A stretch of DNA of 64,000 nt from PRS1 sp965250265 (GTDB lineage Bacteria > Bacteroidota > Bacteroidia > Flavobacteriales > Flavobacteriaceae), in assembly GCA_965250265.1 (NCBI GenBank), contig CBDFNO010000015.1, forward strand, positions 863,620 through 927,619. Direction: 5' to 3'. Below the pieces are notes generated by a model. It was not told where the DNA came from and did no database searches. It saw only the letters and a list, made by a program, of their open reading frames with translations. A program made the translations under genes and the position numbers. Below, one piece after another: positions 35,187 through 44,191 of the stretch. Position 1 is the stretch's first letter; each line of letters opens with the position of its first letter.

Positions 35187-36044
35187 TTAAAGTACATTTA
35201 ATAATTGTTCTTTAATTTTTTCAAGCTCGTCCTTCATTTGAACTACCAGTTTTTGCATTGGCGCATAATTTGCTTTAGAACCTACTGTATTAATCTCTCT
35301 TCCTATTTCTTGAGCAATAAACCCTAGTTTTTTACCATTAGAATCTTGAGAATCTATAGATTTAATAAAATATTCTAAATGATTATGGAGTCTTACTTTT
35401 TCTTCAGTAATATCAAATTTTTCGATATAATATACAAGTTCTTGCTCAAAACGGTTTTCATCCACCTTTTCTTTTAAGTCTGAAACACCTTTAAGCAAAC
35501 GCTCTCTAACAGCTTCAATTCGTTCAGGATCTATGGCAATAACTTGAGTTAAGAGATTATCTATATTTTCAATTCTGGTTTTAAATTCTTTTTCTAAAGC
35601 CAAACCTTCATCTACTCTGTATTGTATTATTTTTTCTAAAGTTGTAATAATTTCATTTTCAATAGCTCTCCATTCATCTTCATCTATTTCATCACGTTCA
35701 GTATTTAAAGCTTCAGGCATTCTCACAGCCATTTTTAAAAGTTCAATTTCATTACCACCTACAATTTCGTGAAGCTGCTTCATATATTTTTTTACAACAG
35801 GCTTATTTAATTGTGTTGAAATTTCTTCTCCATTATTCTCTATAAATAATGAAAAATCAATTTTTCCACGTTCTAATTTGGAAGCAAGAAGTTTCCGAAT
35901 ATCTAATTCTTTTTCTCTGTAAATGGAAGGTGTGCGCACATACGAATCGAAGTTTTTGCTGTTTAAAGATTTTATTTCAATAGAAATTTTTTTGTTAGGA
36001 AGCTGTAATACAGATTTTCCGTAACCTGTCATTGATTGTATCAT
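35187..36044 (-). CDS. YicC-family endoribonuclease
   Basis: A 285-residue member of the YicC/YloC family. It starts MIQSMTGYGKS, the hallmark of the family, and ends with the conserved DUF1732 domain, including EIGREINTVGSKANYA. The family has been shown to be a metal-dependent endoribonuclease in E. coli and Bacillus. The central part is long and helical. It is the first gene of the yicC-gmk-nadD operon, with a good -7 element upstream. Confidence 0.9.
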   Translation of the reverse strand: MIQSMTGYGKSVLQLPNKKISIEIKSLNSKNFDSYVRTPSIYREKELDIRKLLASKLERGKIDFSLFIENNGEEISTQLNKPVVKKYMKQLHEIVGGNEIELLKMAVRMPEALNTERDEIDEDEWRAIENEIITTLEKIIQYRVDEGLALEKEFKTRIENIDNLLTQVIAIDPERIEAVRERLLKGVSDLKEKVDENRFEQELVYYIEKFDITEEKVRLHNHLEYFIKSIDSQDSNGKKLGFIAQEIGREINTVGSKANYAPMQKLVVQMKDELEKIKEQLLNVL

Positions 36045-36065
36045 TCTAGTAATTTAAAAGATGTA

Positions 36066-36073
36066 CAAAGATA
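36066..36073 (-). promoter_or_regulatory. Probable -7 element of the yicC-gmk-nadD operon
   Basis: Minus-strand TATCTTTG matches TAnnTTTG, 22 bases before the yicC start. No clear TTG is seen at the -33 distance. Confidence 0.45.
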
Positions 36074-36116
36074 GTAAAAGACTTAAATTTTTATGTAGAT
36101 AAGGACCAAACAAAAC

Positions 36117-37010
36117 TTAAACGTTTAGCTTGGTTTTTTTCGTTACTAAATAAACTCCAATAAAAATTAGTATTGCTGCTATAACTTTAACAAAACTCAA
36201 AGAATCACTACCCACAATAATTGCATAAACAATTGCAATTGGCGGCTGTAAATACATAAATACCCCTACTGTTGAAGCTTTTAATTCTTTTAAAGCAAAT
36301 ACGTTTAATAAGTAGGTTAAAAATGTAGTTCCTATAACTACAAACGAAAGTTTCCAGATGGCTTCAAAAGGGAGAGAAGTCCATTCTACCTCAATAAATT
36401 CAGTAATTGTAATTGGTAAATTAATAATAACAGCGATTAAAAAGATCCATTTCATTAAAGTTAATGGGTGATATTTTAAAGTTAATGGCTTTACAATAAT
36501 GAGGTAAATACCGTAAGAAATAGAATTTACCACAAATAAGATATTCCCTAAAGTAATATTTGGAGCATCCTGTCGCATTTCATTACTAAAGAATATTAAA
36601 GCTAATGCACCAGAAAAACCTAAACTAATACCAAAGTATTTAATAAGAGTAATTTTTTCTTTAATAAAAAAAGCCGACATTAAAAACACGAATATAGGAG
36701 AAATAGTAACTATTATTGAAGCATTTATTGGTGTGGAAAGACTTAACCCTTTAAAAAACATGAGCATATTAATTACCATTCCAAAAAGAGCACATAAAAT
36801 AATGCGTTTCCAGTCTCTAATATCTATTCGCTCTTTTGGCCCCCAAAAGCCAATAATCCAGAATAAAATACTTGCTCCTAAAACTCTTACTAAAATAAAA
36901 CCAAAAGGTCCAATATAGGTCGGCATCAGTCCTTTGGCAATTGTATGATTTAAACCATAAATAGATGTTGCAATTAAAGCAGCTAAAAGCGCAAGTGTTC
37001 TTTTATTCAT
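36117..37010 (-). CDS. EamA/DMT-family transporter
   Basis: A 297-residue membrane protein with about ten hydrophobic segments arranged as two EamA repeats (about 5-140 and 155-290). It starts MNKRTLALLAALIATSIYGLNHTIAKG and ends with a short basic tail. The family exports metabolites such as amino acids or purines, but the substrate cannot be told. It overlaps the upstream Spx/ArsC-like gene by 8 bases and is probably cotranslated with it. Confidence 0.85.
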   Translation of the reverse strand: MNKRTLALLAALIATSIYGLNHTIAKGLMPTYIGPFGFILVRVLGASILFWIIGFWGPKERIDIRDWKRIILCALFGMVINMLMFFKGLSLSTPINASIIVTISPIFVFLMSAFFIKEKITLIKYFGISLGFSGALALIFFSNEMRQDAPNITLGNILFVVNSISYGIYLIIVKPLTLKYHPLTLMKWIFLIAVIINLPITITEFIEVEWTSLPFEAIWKLSFVVIGTTFLTYLLNVFALKELKASTVGVFMYLQPPIAIVYAIIVGSDSLSFVKVIAAILIFIGVYLVTKKTKLNV

Positions 37011-37356
37011 TTATAAATTGTCTTGCCTCGTTAACTACTTTTTTACTATTTCCTATAAATATATGATTCTCAATTATTATTACAGGGCGTTTTAGAAATG
37101 TATAGTGTTCTAAAATATACTGTTTAAAATCTCTTTCATTTAAAGTTTGGTTCTTTAAATCCATTTCCTTGTAAAGCTTTGCTCTTTTACTAAAAAGAGA
37201 CTCATAACTACCTGATAATTTATACATTTCATTAAGTTGTTTTACTGTAATCTCATATTCTTTAATGTCTTGTAAAATGAAATCTGAAGAAAGATTAAGT
37301 TCTTTTAAAATTCTCATACAAGTATTGCAAGTTTTTAAGTAGTATATTTTTTTCAT
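37003..37356 (-). CDS. ArsC/Spx-family thioredoxin-fold protein
   Basis: A 117-residue protein from the ATG at 37356 (MKKIYYLKTCNTCMRILKEL). The active-site motif KTCNTCMR has two cysteines, resembling Spx (CxxC) more than arsenate reductase (CxxS region), and the later KRPVIIIENHIFIGN matches the ArsC cis-Pro segment RPVI. It could be a redox or arsenate-reductase-like enzyme or a Spx-type regulator. No arsenic gene (arsB, arsR) is nearby, so no arsenic role is claimed. Confidence 0.78.
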   Translation of the reverse strand: MKKIYYLKTCNTCMRILKELNLSSDFILQDIKEYEITVKQLNEMYKLSGSYESLFSKRAKLYKEMDLKNQTLNERDFKQYILEHYTFLKRPVIIIENHIFIGNSKKVVNEARQFINE

Positions 37357-37474
37357 CACTAACAAAGGTTAACTTTACAAAGAAAATCATTTAATTAGAA
37401 AATAATTGCTTTTATCAAAAAAATAAGACACTCAATTAGAGTATGCTTTACCCTTAAAAAATCACTTTAAGTTT

Positions 37475-38719
37475 ATGGATTACTATTCTATTATAACAAT
37501 TTTAATTGTGCTTTCTGCACTTTTCGGTTATATAAATGTGCGCTTTTTTAAGCTGCCAATAACCATTGGGTTAATGGTAATTACAATTATTTTCACTTTA
37601 ATAATAATAGCTATTGGTCAGTTTGACGACACCTTGCTTTTAAGGGAAAGAGCATTTATAGAAAACATAGATTTTAAAACTGTACTATTCGATATAATGC
37701 TTTCTTTTTTATTATTCGCCGGAGCATTACATACTAATTTTGAGCAATTAAAAATACAACGTTGGCCAATTTTAGTTTTTGCAACTTTAGGTGTTTTAGT
37801 ATCTACTTTTCTTGTTGGTCTAATTATGTTTTATGTACTCCAACTTTTGGGATTACAGGTAGATTTTATTTATTGCTTACTTTTTGGAGCCTTAATATCA
37901 CCAACAGATCCAATTGCTGTTTTAGGAATTTTAAAACAAGCAAATGCTCCCAAAAAGTTAGAAACTAAAATAGTTGGTGAATCTTTATTTAACGATGGTG
38001 TTGGTGTGGTTGTGTTTTTAACGATTTTAAAAATAGCCGAAGGAGGTAACGAAATTACTTTTGCTCATGTTGCCGAAATGTTTGGTATAGAAGTGCTTGG
38101 AGGTATTGCTCTTGGATTGTTGTTAGGATGGATTACTTATAGATTGATGAAATCTATTGATGATTACGATGTTGAGGTTATCATAACTATTGCAGTTGTA
38201 ATGGGAGGAACTTTATTAGCTCAAAAATTTCATTTATCTGCTCCATTAGCAATGGTAGCTTGTGGCTTAATGGTTGGGAATGATACTGTTCGAAATGCTG
38301 CTATGTCTAAAATAACAGAAACCTATGTAGATAAATTTTGGGAGCTCATAGATGTATTATTAAACACAATGCTTTTCGTACTTATCGGAATGGAAATGCT
38401 GATATTAACCTTTCAAGGCAATTATATTTTATCTGGATTATTAGCAGTGCCAATAGTGTTATTATGTAGATATGTTTCATTATGGTTTCCGATTAAATTC
38501 TTTTCAAAAAAGTTAGATTTTGTACCAAACACAAATTTAATTATGACTTGGGGAGGATTACGAGGAGGAATTTCTATTGCGTTAGCTTTGGGTTTGACCA
38601 AGGAAATGCACAGGGAATTATTTCTGGTAATTACTTATATAATTGTGGTATTTTCTATAATTGGTCAAGGATTAACTGTTGGACCCTTGATAAAACGATT
38701 AGCAAAAAATGAAGATTAA
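37475..38719 (+). CDS. Sodium:proton antiporter, CPA1/NhaP family
   Basis: A 414-residue membrane protein with about twelve hydrophobic segments. The ion-site motifs are SPTDPIAVLGIL (Asp in TM5) and GESLFNDGVGVVVF (ND motif), followed by WGGLRGGISIALALGL near the C-terminus. These define the CPA1/NHE family, which exchanges Na+ or Li+ for H+ in pH and salt balance. The cytoplasmic tail is short. It ends overlapping a convergent gene by 4 bases. Confidence 0.93.
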   Translation: MDYYSIITILIVLSALFGYINVRFFKLPITIGLMVITIIFTLIIIAIGQFDDTLLLRERAFIENIDFKTVLFDIMLSFLLFAGALHTNFEQLKIQRWPILVFATLGVLVSTFLVGLIMFYVLQLLGLQVDFIYCLLFGALISPTDPIAVLGILKQANAPKKLETKIVGESLFNDGVGVVVFLTILKIAEGGNEITFAHVAEMFGIEVLGGIALGLLLGWITYRLMKSIDDYDVEVIITIAVVMGGTLLAQKFHLSAPLAMVACGLMVGNDTVRNAAMSKITETYVDKFWELIDVLLNTMLFVLIGMEMLILTFQGNYILSGLLAVPIVLLCRYVSLWFPIKFFSKKLDFVPNTNLIMTWGGLRGGISIALALGLTKEMHRELFLVITYIIVVFSIIGQGLTVGPLIKRLAKNED

Positions 38720-39438
38720 TTTAGTTGTAAATATGGAAGGGCTTCTTCAAACGGAATTGTAAATTCTGTAATCCCTTCGGAATATGGTGCAATTTCATAA
38801 ACATTGTAAAGTAAAATGACTCCTTCGTCACTAAATCCAATATTTGCTGGAAACTGAAAACCGTCTCCAAAAAAATAATCGTTAAAGCCATTTTCATTAG
38901 ACTCCTCTTCTAATTTAAGGTTAAAACACCTTTTTGCAAGTTTAATAAAACCAATTTTGTTTTTAATAAGCCCATCATTTTGTAGAAGTTCTCCAGTTTG
39001 AGAATTAAAATTTAAAAAAGAGATATTCATATTCCCATGTGCACCTCCAGTATTTAAATAGCTGTTTATAGCAATGCAAGTTATTTCTGGAGATTGATAA
39101 GTCACCTCACCATCAATAAGAGCTTCCCAGATTAAAGAGTTTTCTTCAAAATCATCTTTAAAGGCTATATATATAGAATCAAACTTTTTTACAGCATCAT
39201 CTAATGAAATGCTTATAAGTGAATCTTCGCCGAAACTTATAGCGTTAACAATAAAGTTTTCAATTGTAGAATTTATAGATTCAGCAATTGTATTAGCCTC
39301 ATTTGCGTTAGGAACATTAATTTCTATAATTGCATTTTCGTTTTTGGCAAAATTAGTTTCAGAAAAGGTTAAATGGATCTCTTTTTTACATGAAACTATT
39401 ACTAGTGAAACAAGCATTAATAGGGCAAATTTTCTCAA
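38716..39438 (-). CDS. DUF4163/DUF3298-domain lipoprotein
   Basis: A 240-residue lipoprotein: the signal MRKFALLMLVSLVIVSC has the lipobox VSC, so the mature protein begins KKEIHLT. The start is a TTG at 39438, the next ATG being seven codons in; the TTG keeps the basic signal N-terminus and is preferred. The body fits the RsiV/PdaC-type DUF4163 followed by DUF3298, with TGGAHGN (where these proteins have GGAH) and LYNVYEIAPYSEG near the end. The role is unknown; related domains bind lysozyme or peptidoglycan-like ligands. Divergent from metB. Confidence 0.8.
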   Translation of the reverse strand: MRKFALLMLVSLVIVSCKKEIHLTFSETNFAKNENAIIEINVPNANEANTIAESINSTIENFIVNAISFGEDSLISISLDDAVKKFDSIYIAFKDDFEENSLIWEALIDGEVTYQSPEITCIAINSYLNTGGAHGNMNISFLNFNSQTGELLQNDGLIKNKIGFIKLAKRCFNLKLEEESNENGFNDYFFGDGFQFPANIGFSDEGVILLYNVYEIAPYSEGITEFTIPFEEALPYLQLN

Positions 39439-39482
39439 CTTGAACTTTTTTTGTTAAACATTAATTAAAGATATAGCATACG

Positions 39483-39513
39483 TTTGAATACAACGAATTA
39501 AAAACTAAATTTG
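39483..39513 (+). promoter_or_regulatory. Promoter of metB
   Basis: TTTG (39483-39486), 19 bases, TAAATTTG (39506-39513): an exact match to the Bacteroidota consensus in both elements and spacing. The ATG follows 17 bases later. Confidence 0.8.
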
Positions 39514-39530
39514 TTGTAAATAATTTATAA

Positions 39531-40670
39531 ATGAAATTTAATACTAAAACAATTCATGGAGGGCAAGAGCATGATCCTGCTTATGGTTCGGTAATGCCAC
39601 CAATATATCAAACATCTACCTATGCGCAGTCCACTCCTGGAGGACATAAAGGCTATGAATATTCCCGAACACATAACCCAACCCGGAACGCTTTAGAAAA
39701 GGCTTTTGCAAGTATTGAAAACGGAAATTATGGCTTAGCGTTTGGATCTGGATTAGCAGCAATTGATGCCATAATTAAATTGTTAAAACCTGGAGATGAA
39801 GTTATTTCTACCAATGATTTGTATGGAGGTTCTTATCGGTTATTCACAAAAATTTTTGAAGGCTTTGGAATAAAATTTCATTTTGTTGGAATGGAAAGCG
39901 TCAGGAATATTCAAGCCAAAGTAAACAGCAATACAAAGTTAATTTGGGTAGAGACACCAACTAACCCAATGTTAAATATTATTGATATTAAAGCAGTATC
40001 AGTGGTCGCTAAAAAGCATAACATTTTACTTGCTGTGGATAATACATTTGCAACCCCTTATTTACAATTACCATTAGATTTGGGAGCCGACGTTGTGATG
40101 CATTCAGTCACAAAATATATTGGAGGACATAGTGATGTAGTTATGGGAGCATTAATTGTAAAAGATAAAGAGCTAGCAGAGAAGTTATATTTTATTCAAA
40201 ATGCAAGTGGAGCAGTTTGTGGGCCACAGGATAGTTTTTTAGTTCTGAGAGGAATTAAAACACTTCATTTAAGAATACAGAGACACTGCGAGAATGGCAA
40301 AGCTGTGGCCGAATTTTTGGCTTCACATCCTAAAATTGAAAAAGTGTATTGGCCTGGATTTGAAACACATCCAAATCATGATATAGCTAAAACGCAAATG
40401 AAAGATTTTGGAGGGATGCTTTCTTTCACTACTAAAGGGAACAATTACGCTGAAGCGATTAGGATTGTAGAAAATTTAAAAATATTTACTTTAGCTGAAT
40501 CCCTTGGTGGTGTAGAATCACTTTCTGGCCATCCAGCAAGCATGACACATGCTAGCATACCTAAAGAAGAACGTGAAAAATCAGGAGTTGTAGATTCACT
40601 TATAAGATTAAGCGTCGGAATTGAAGACGAGGAAGATATTATTAATGATTTAAAACAGGCTTTACAATAA
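39531..40670 (+). CDS. metB: Cystathionine gamma-synthase/lyase family (trans-sulfuration)
   Basis: A 379-residue PLP enzyme of the Cys/Met metabolism family, full length. The Schiff-base lysine is in HSVTKYIGGHSD (about residue 195), and the PLP phosphate site is in the GSGLAAIDAI region, with VETPTNPMLNI and AESLGGVESLSGHPA as further signatures. It makes cystathionine from activated homoserine and cysteine; gamma-lyase activity cannot be excluded by sequence. Its own strong promoter suggests a single-gene unit. Confidence 0.88.
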   Translation: MKFNTKTIHGGQEHDPAYGSVMPPIYQTSTYAQSTPGGHKGYEYSRTHNPTRNALEKAFASIENGNYGLAFGSGLAAIDAIIKLLKPGDEVISTNDLYGGSYRLFTKIFEGFGIKFHFVGMESVRNIQAKVNSNTKLIWVETPTNPMLNIIDIKAVSVVAKKHNILLAVDNTFATPYLQLPLDLGADVVMHSVTKYIGGHSDVVMGALIVKDKELAEKLYFIQNASGAVCGPQDSFLVLRGIKTLHLRIQRHCENGKAVAEFLASHPKIEKVYWPGFETHPNHDIAKTQMKDFGGMLSFTTKGNNYAEAIRIVENLKIFTLAESLGGVESLSGHPASMTHASIPKEEREKSGVVDSLIRLSVGIEDEEDIINDLKQALQ

Positions 40671-40673
40671 AAA

Positions 40674-41480
40674 TTAATTTAAATAATAGATATAGCCAAA
40701 ATTTAACCAGAGAAGCCAATCGTTAAATTTATTGTAACTCAATTGATGATCAAAACCATCAATCCAATCACTAAAATATAGTTGCCATCTTAGATCTAGC
40801 ATTAAATCTGAAAGCACTGTTAACTTATATCTTACGCCAACACTAGTTACTATAGACCATGCACCTATATTTTCTGGTCTAATAGATCCGGGCTCCCAAT
40901 ACGAATAAAAGTTTCTTGGGTCGGTGATATCTCCAAATATTACATCGGGATTAGGGCTATTATAATCTGTGCTTGCTTTTGGAGTAGATGACGTATAATG
41001 AATACCTAAACTAATAAAAGGCGCAAATTTGTAACTAAAAGCTTGGAAGGAACGAATACTTTTTGGGAAATATTCAAGCTGCATTCCTACATCAAAATTT
41101 TCGGCAATGCCATGATGACCTCTAAGTCTATCAGCATTATCACTAACTTTATCTGGCCTCACCCAAAACCCATGATGATCAAGTATTGTTTTATTCCATG
41201 AAACTTCTGTTCTTAATTTAAAATGGTCATTAAAATAATTATCTGTGGAATAGCAATTACAATCTGCACGATAAGCAAAGTTAATATAATGAATGATCCC
41301 TATGCCAATTCCTGAATTCCCTAAATTTGTTTCTTCTTCAAACCGACTACCAAAATCGGACCTAAATTCTACTGGACCAACAATTACACCAATTTCGTGA
41401 GAAAACCCTAGTTGTGAGTACGATAAGTTTATTCCGAAAAGGAAAAAGAAAATTAAGGTTAAATGTTTAGGGTTAAGCAT
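40674..41480 (-). CDS. Outer-membrane-type protein, gdhA-adjacent (THC0290_0291-like)
   Basis: A 268-residue exported protein from the ATG at 41480 (MLNPKHLTLIFFFLFGI); a TTG four codons earlier is also possible. The signal peptide ends LSYSQ. The mature part reads LGFSHEIGVIVGPVEFRSD, with alternating hydrophobic strands and a C-terminus LNFGYIYYLN typical of a beta-barrel with a final aromatic residue. I recall a flavobacterial family (THC0290_0291) with this N-terminal pattern beside glutamate dehydrogenase genes, as here. Function unknown. It is divergent from gdhA. Confidence 0.62.
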   Translation of the reverse strand: MLNPKHLTLIFFFLFGINLSYSQLGFSHEIGVIVGPVEFRSDFGSRFEEETNLGNSGIGIGIIHYINFAYRADCNCYSTDNYFNDHFKLRTEVSWNKTILDHHGFWVRPDKVSDNADRLRGHHGIAENFDVGMQLEYFPKSIRSFQAFSYKFAPFISLGIHYTSSTPKASTDYNSPNPDVIFGDITDPRNFYSYWEPGSIRPENIGAWSIVTSVGVRYKLTVLSDLMLDLRWQLYFSDWIDGFDHQLSYNKFNDWLLWLNFGYIYYLN

Positions 41481-41662
41481 AGTATATTTCAATATATATT
41501 GAGGCTTATGATGACAAATATATCAAACTTCGATGAAACAACAAAAAAATCCGATAAAATGCAATAAAGTCAGTCTTATGGGGGCGAATTACTTTTTAAT
41601 AAATCAACACTATTATTAATTATGAATTTTAGTAAAAAATAACGTTATTTTTAAAGATATCG

Positions 41663-41670
41663 TATATTTG
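41663..41670 (+). promoter_or_regulatory. Probable -7 element of gdhA
   Basis: TATATTTG, a match to TAnnTTTG, 47 bases before the gdhA ATG. The -33 element is weak. Confidence 0.5.
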
Positions 41671-41717
41671 TAGTCTCAAAATTCGACATAATTATAGTTA
41701 ATTCAAAACCTTTTTAA

Positions 41718-43061
41718 ATGAAAAATAAAATAGATGCCTTTTTGAATCTTGTAAAAGAGAGAAATGGTAACGAACCAGAATTCTTACAAGCTGTAGAAGA
41801 AGTGGCTGAAACAGTAATACCTTATATTGTTAGTCAAGAAATATATAGTGGTAAAAACATCTTATTAAGAATGGTTGAGCCAGAAAGAGTTATAATGTTT
41901 CGTGTTGCTTGGGTTGATGATAAAGGAGAAATAATAGTAAATAGAGGATACAGAATTCAAATGAATTCGGCAATTGGTCCATATAAAGGAGGTTTACGTT
42001 TTCATCCTTCGGTAAATTTAAGTATTCTTAAATTTTTAGCTTTCGAACAAGTATTTAAAAATGCATTAACGACACTACCAATGGGTGGAGGTAAAGGAGG
42101 GTCTGATTTTAATCCTAAAGGGAAATCGGATGACGAGATTATGCGTTTTTGTCATGCTTTTATGGCTGAATTATGTAGACATATTGGAGCAAATACAGAT
42201 GTGCCTGCTGGAGACATAGGCGTTGGAGGTAGAGAAATAGGTTACTTATTTGGAATGTATAAAAAATTACGTAACGAGTTTACAGGTGTGTTAACTGGAA
42301 AAGGGAAAACTTGGGGAGGGTCGTTAATTCGCCCCGAAGCAACGGGTTATGGTACTGTTTATTTTGCTCAAAGTATGCTTAAAACCAAAGGAGACACTCT
42401 TAAAGACAAAGTTGTAGCAGTTTCTGGTTCTGGAAATGTTGCTCAATATGCTTGTGAGAAAGCTACACAGTTAGGAGCTAAAGTAGTTACTATGTCTGAC
42501 TCTTCAGGTTATATTTATGACGATGAAGGGATAGGTGCAGATAAATTATCATTTATAATGAAGATTAAAAATGTTAATCGTGGTAGAATTAACGAATACG
42601 TTGAAAAGTATCGTAATGCCAAATTCTTTTCAGGAGAAAGACCATGGAATGTTAAATGTGATGTAGCTTTACCATGCGCTACTCAAAATGAGTTAAATGG
42701 AGAACAGGCAAAAGTATTACTGAATAATGGATGTAAAGTTGTTAGTGAAGGAGCAAATATGCCCTCTACTCCAGAGGCAGTTCATGCATTTCAGACAGCT
42801 AAAATTTTATTTGCTCCAGGAAAAGCTTCTAATGCAGGAGGTGTAGCAACTTCAGGATTAGAAATGTCCCAAAATTCTTTACGAATTAACTGGACTCGTG
42901 AAGAAGTTGATGAAAGGCTTAAGAATATTATGATTGAAATTCACGATGCTTGTATTAAGTTTGGTAAGCAAGATGATGGATATATTGACTATGTTAAAGG
43001 AGCAAATATTGCAGGATTTGTAAAAGTAGCAGACGCTATGTTAGCACAAGGAGTCGTTTAA
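41718..43061 (+). CDS. gdhA: NADP-specific glutamate dehydrogenase
   Basis: A 447-residue hexameric-type glutamate dehydrogenase for ammonium assimilation. The active-site lysine lies in LPMGGGKGGSDFNPKGKSD (about residues 116-134), preceded by GPYKGGLRFHPSVN with the substrate-binding lysine. The coenzyme domain has VAVSGSGNVAQYACEKA. These motifs and the length fit the small NADP-dependent GDH class (as in E. coli) rather than large forms. It is a single gene with its own -7 element and a shared terminator. Confidence 0.96.
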   Translation: MKNKIDAFLNLVKERNGNEPEFLQAVEEVAETVIPYIVSQEIYSGKNILLRMVEPERVIMFRVAWVDDKGEIIVNRGYRIQMNSAIGPYKGGLRFHPSVNLSILKFLAFEQVFKNALTTLPMGGGKGGSDFNPKGKSDDEIMRFCHAFMAELCRHIGANTDVPAGDIGVGGREIGYLFGMYKKLRNEFTGVLTGKGKTWGGSLIRPEATGYGTVYFAQSMLKTKGDTLKDKVVAVSGSGNVAQYACEKATQLGAKVVTMSDSSGYIYDDEGIGADKLSFIMKIKNVNRGRINEYVEKYRNAKFFSGERPWNVKCDVALPCATQNELNGEQAKVLLNNGCKVVSEGANMPSTPEAVHAFQTAKILFAPGKASNAGGVATSGLEMSQNSLRINWTREEVDERLKNIMIEIHDACIKFGKQDDGYIDYVKGANIAGFVKVADAMLAQGVV

Positions 43062-43085
43062 GAAATCATTTTTTATAAATATTGG

Positions 43086-43118
43086 AAAGCTTTCAGAATT
43101 TATTTTGAAAGCTTTTTT
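43086..43118 (+). terminator. Intrinsic terminator after gdhA, inside the convergent gene end
   Basis: Ten-base stem AAAGCTTTCA with TGAAAGCTTT, loop of 10 bases, then more T. It begins 25 bases after the gdhA stop. Positions 43100 onward are also the last codons of the convergent AlgJ-like gene. Confidence 0.85.
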
Positions 43119-44191
43119 TCTTGAGATAAAAGAGCTATATCTCTTTCTATTATTTCAAAGATTAGAATGTCAGGTTTTTCTTTTTCAATTAAGGTTTTAT
43201 TTAAAATATACCCTCGCGAATAAATACATTCCCCAAAACTTTCATTGAAAAATCGAATCCAATCATTCGCAAAAGAGTCGTGATGCATTAGTAATTTTAA
43301 GTTTTTGTTTGGGTTAATATAATGCTTAACATGACCAGATAATTTTTTAGTAATAATATTCGATCTAGTTTTTCTGTTTAAAAAAATAGCTTTTTCTTCA
43401 ATATTTAAATTAATCATGTTAATTATATCACCATTATCTATCACTTTTTCTTCTAAATTATAGTTTGATATTGGAACACTTGAGACATTATTTTTTTTAC
43501 TTAAGATATTTATAGTTTCATTATAGCCTAAAAAAGCTCCATATTCGTTCCAATGTGTATCTGTTTTAAGGTATATCAACTCTTTTAGCTTATTTGTCAA
43601 AGAAATATCAGTCAAGTCAATTATATCAAAATCAATTTCTTTTTTTAAATGCTTCTTCAATATTTCAAGCTTTGTTTTATTTTGACTTAGATTGAACGGT
43701 AATTTTTCTTGATAGATTCTATTTTTGTCTGGAGGAACTACCAAATAAAATAAAATATTTTTGGCAGATAAATAATTTTTTATATTTTTTATATTTTGTG
43801 TTATTTTTTCAAGTTCACCATTTAAAAAGGTATCATTGCCAAATGAATTGTTAAATGTATTATTAAATTCATTACCTAAAAAATACCATCCTTCTTTGCC
43901 CCGTACAACTCTGTTAGGTATGGGGTTTTCTTCTAAAAAAATGAATTTAAAATCTATATAGTTATTTACTAAAGTTGATTTTAACCCAAAATTATCTTCA
44001 TAATAGTTTTTAATATCCCTTACATATTTTATTGGCTCATTCAAATTGAATTCTGGAAACACTTTAAATCTTATTTGCTTGTTCTCTTGGTTATTTTCAA
44101 GGCCAACTAACATTATTATATTCGGTAATGTTAGCATTGTTAGAAAAACAATAATTAATATAGTAGATTCTATTTTTTTTGTGGTCTTCAT
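43100..44191 (-). CDS. AlgJ/AlgX-like SGNH O-acetyltransferase
   Basis: A 363-residue protein with an N-terminal hydrophobic anchor (about 10-30) and a periplasmic AlgX/AlgJ-type SGNH domain. Family motifs are VVRGKEGWYFLGNE (start), TDTHWNEYGAFLGYN (the D-x-H pair, about residue 215) and LMHHDSFANDW (the Ser nucleophile). It transfers acetyl groups, passed across the membrane by the MBOAT partner, to an exported polysaccharide. It overlaps the MBOAT gene by one base. No polysaccharide synthase is in the window, so the acceptor is unknown. The last six or so codons form part of the gdhA terminator. Confidence 0.86.
   Translation of the reverse strand: MKTTKKIESTILIIVFLTMLTLPNIIMLVGLENNQENKQIRFKVFPEFNLNEPIKYVRDIKNYYEDNFGLKSTLVNNYIDFKFIFLEENPIPNRVVRGKEGWYFLGNEFNNTFNNSFGNDTFLNGELEKITQNIKNIKNYLSAKNILFYLVVPPDKNRIYQEKLPFNLSQNKTKLEILKKHLKKEIDFDIIDLTDISLTNKLKELIYLKTDTHWNEYGAFLGYNETINILSKKNNVSSVPISNYNLEEKVIDNGDIINMINLNIEEKAIFLNRKTRSNIITKKLSGHVKHYINPNKNLKLLMHHDSFANDWIRFFNESFGECIYSRGYILNKTLIEKEKPDILIFEIIERDIALLSQEKKLSK

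Noticed and set aside
37003..37356. Arsenate reductase function for the ArsC-fold protein
   Set aside because: The CNTC motif and the lack of ars genes nearby fit a Spx-like or general thiol protein as well; no arsenic role is claimed.
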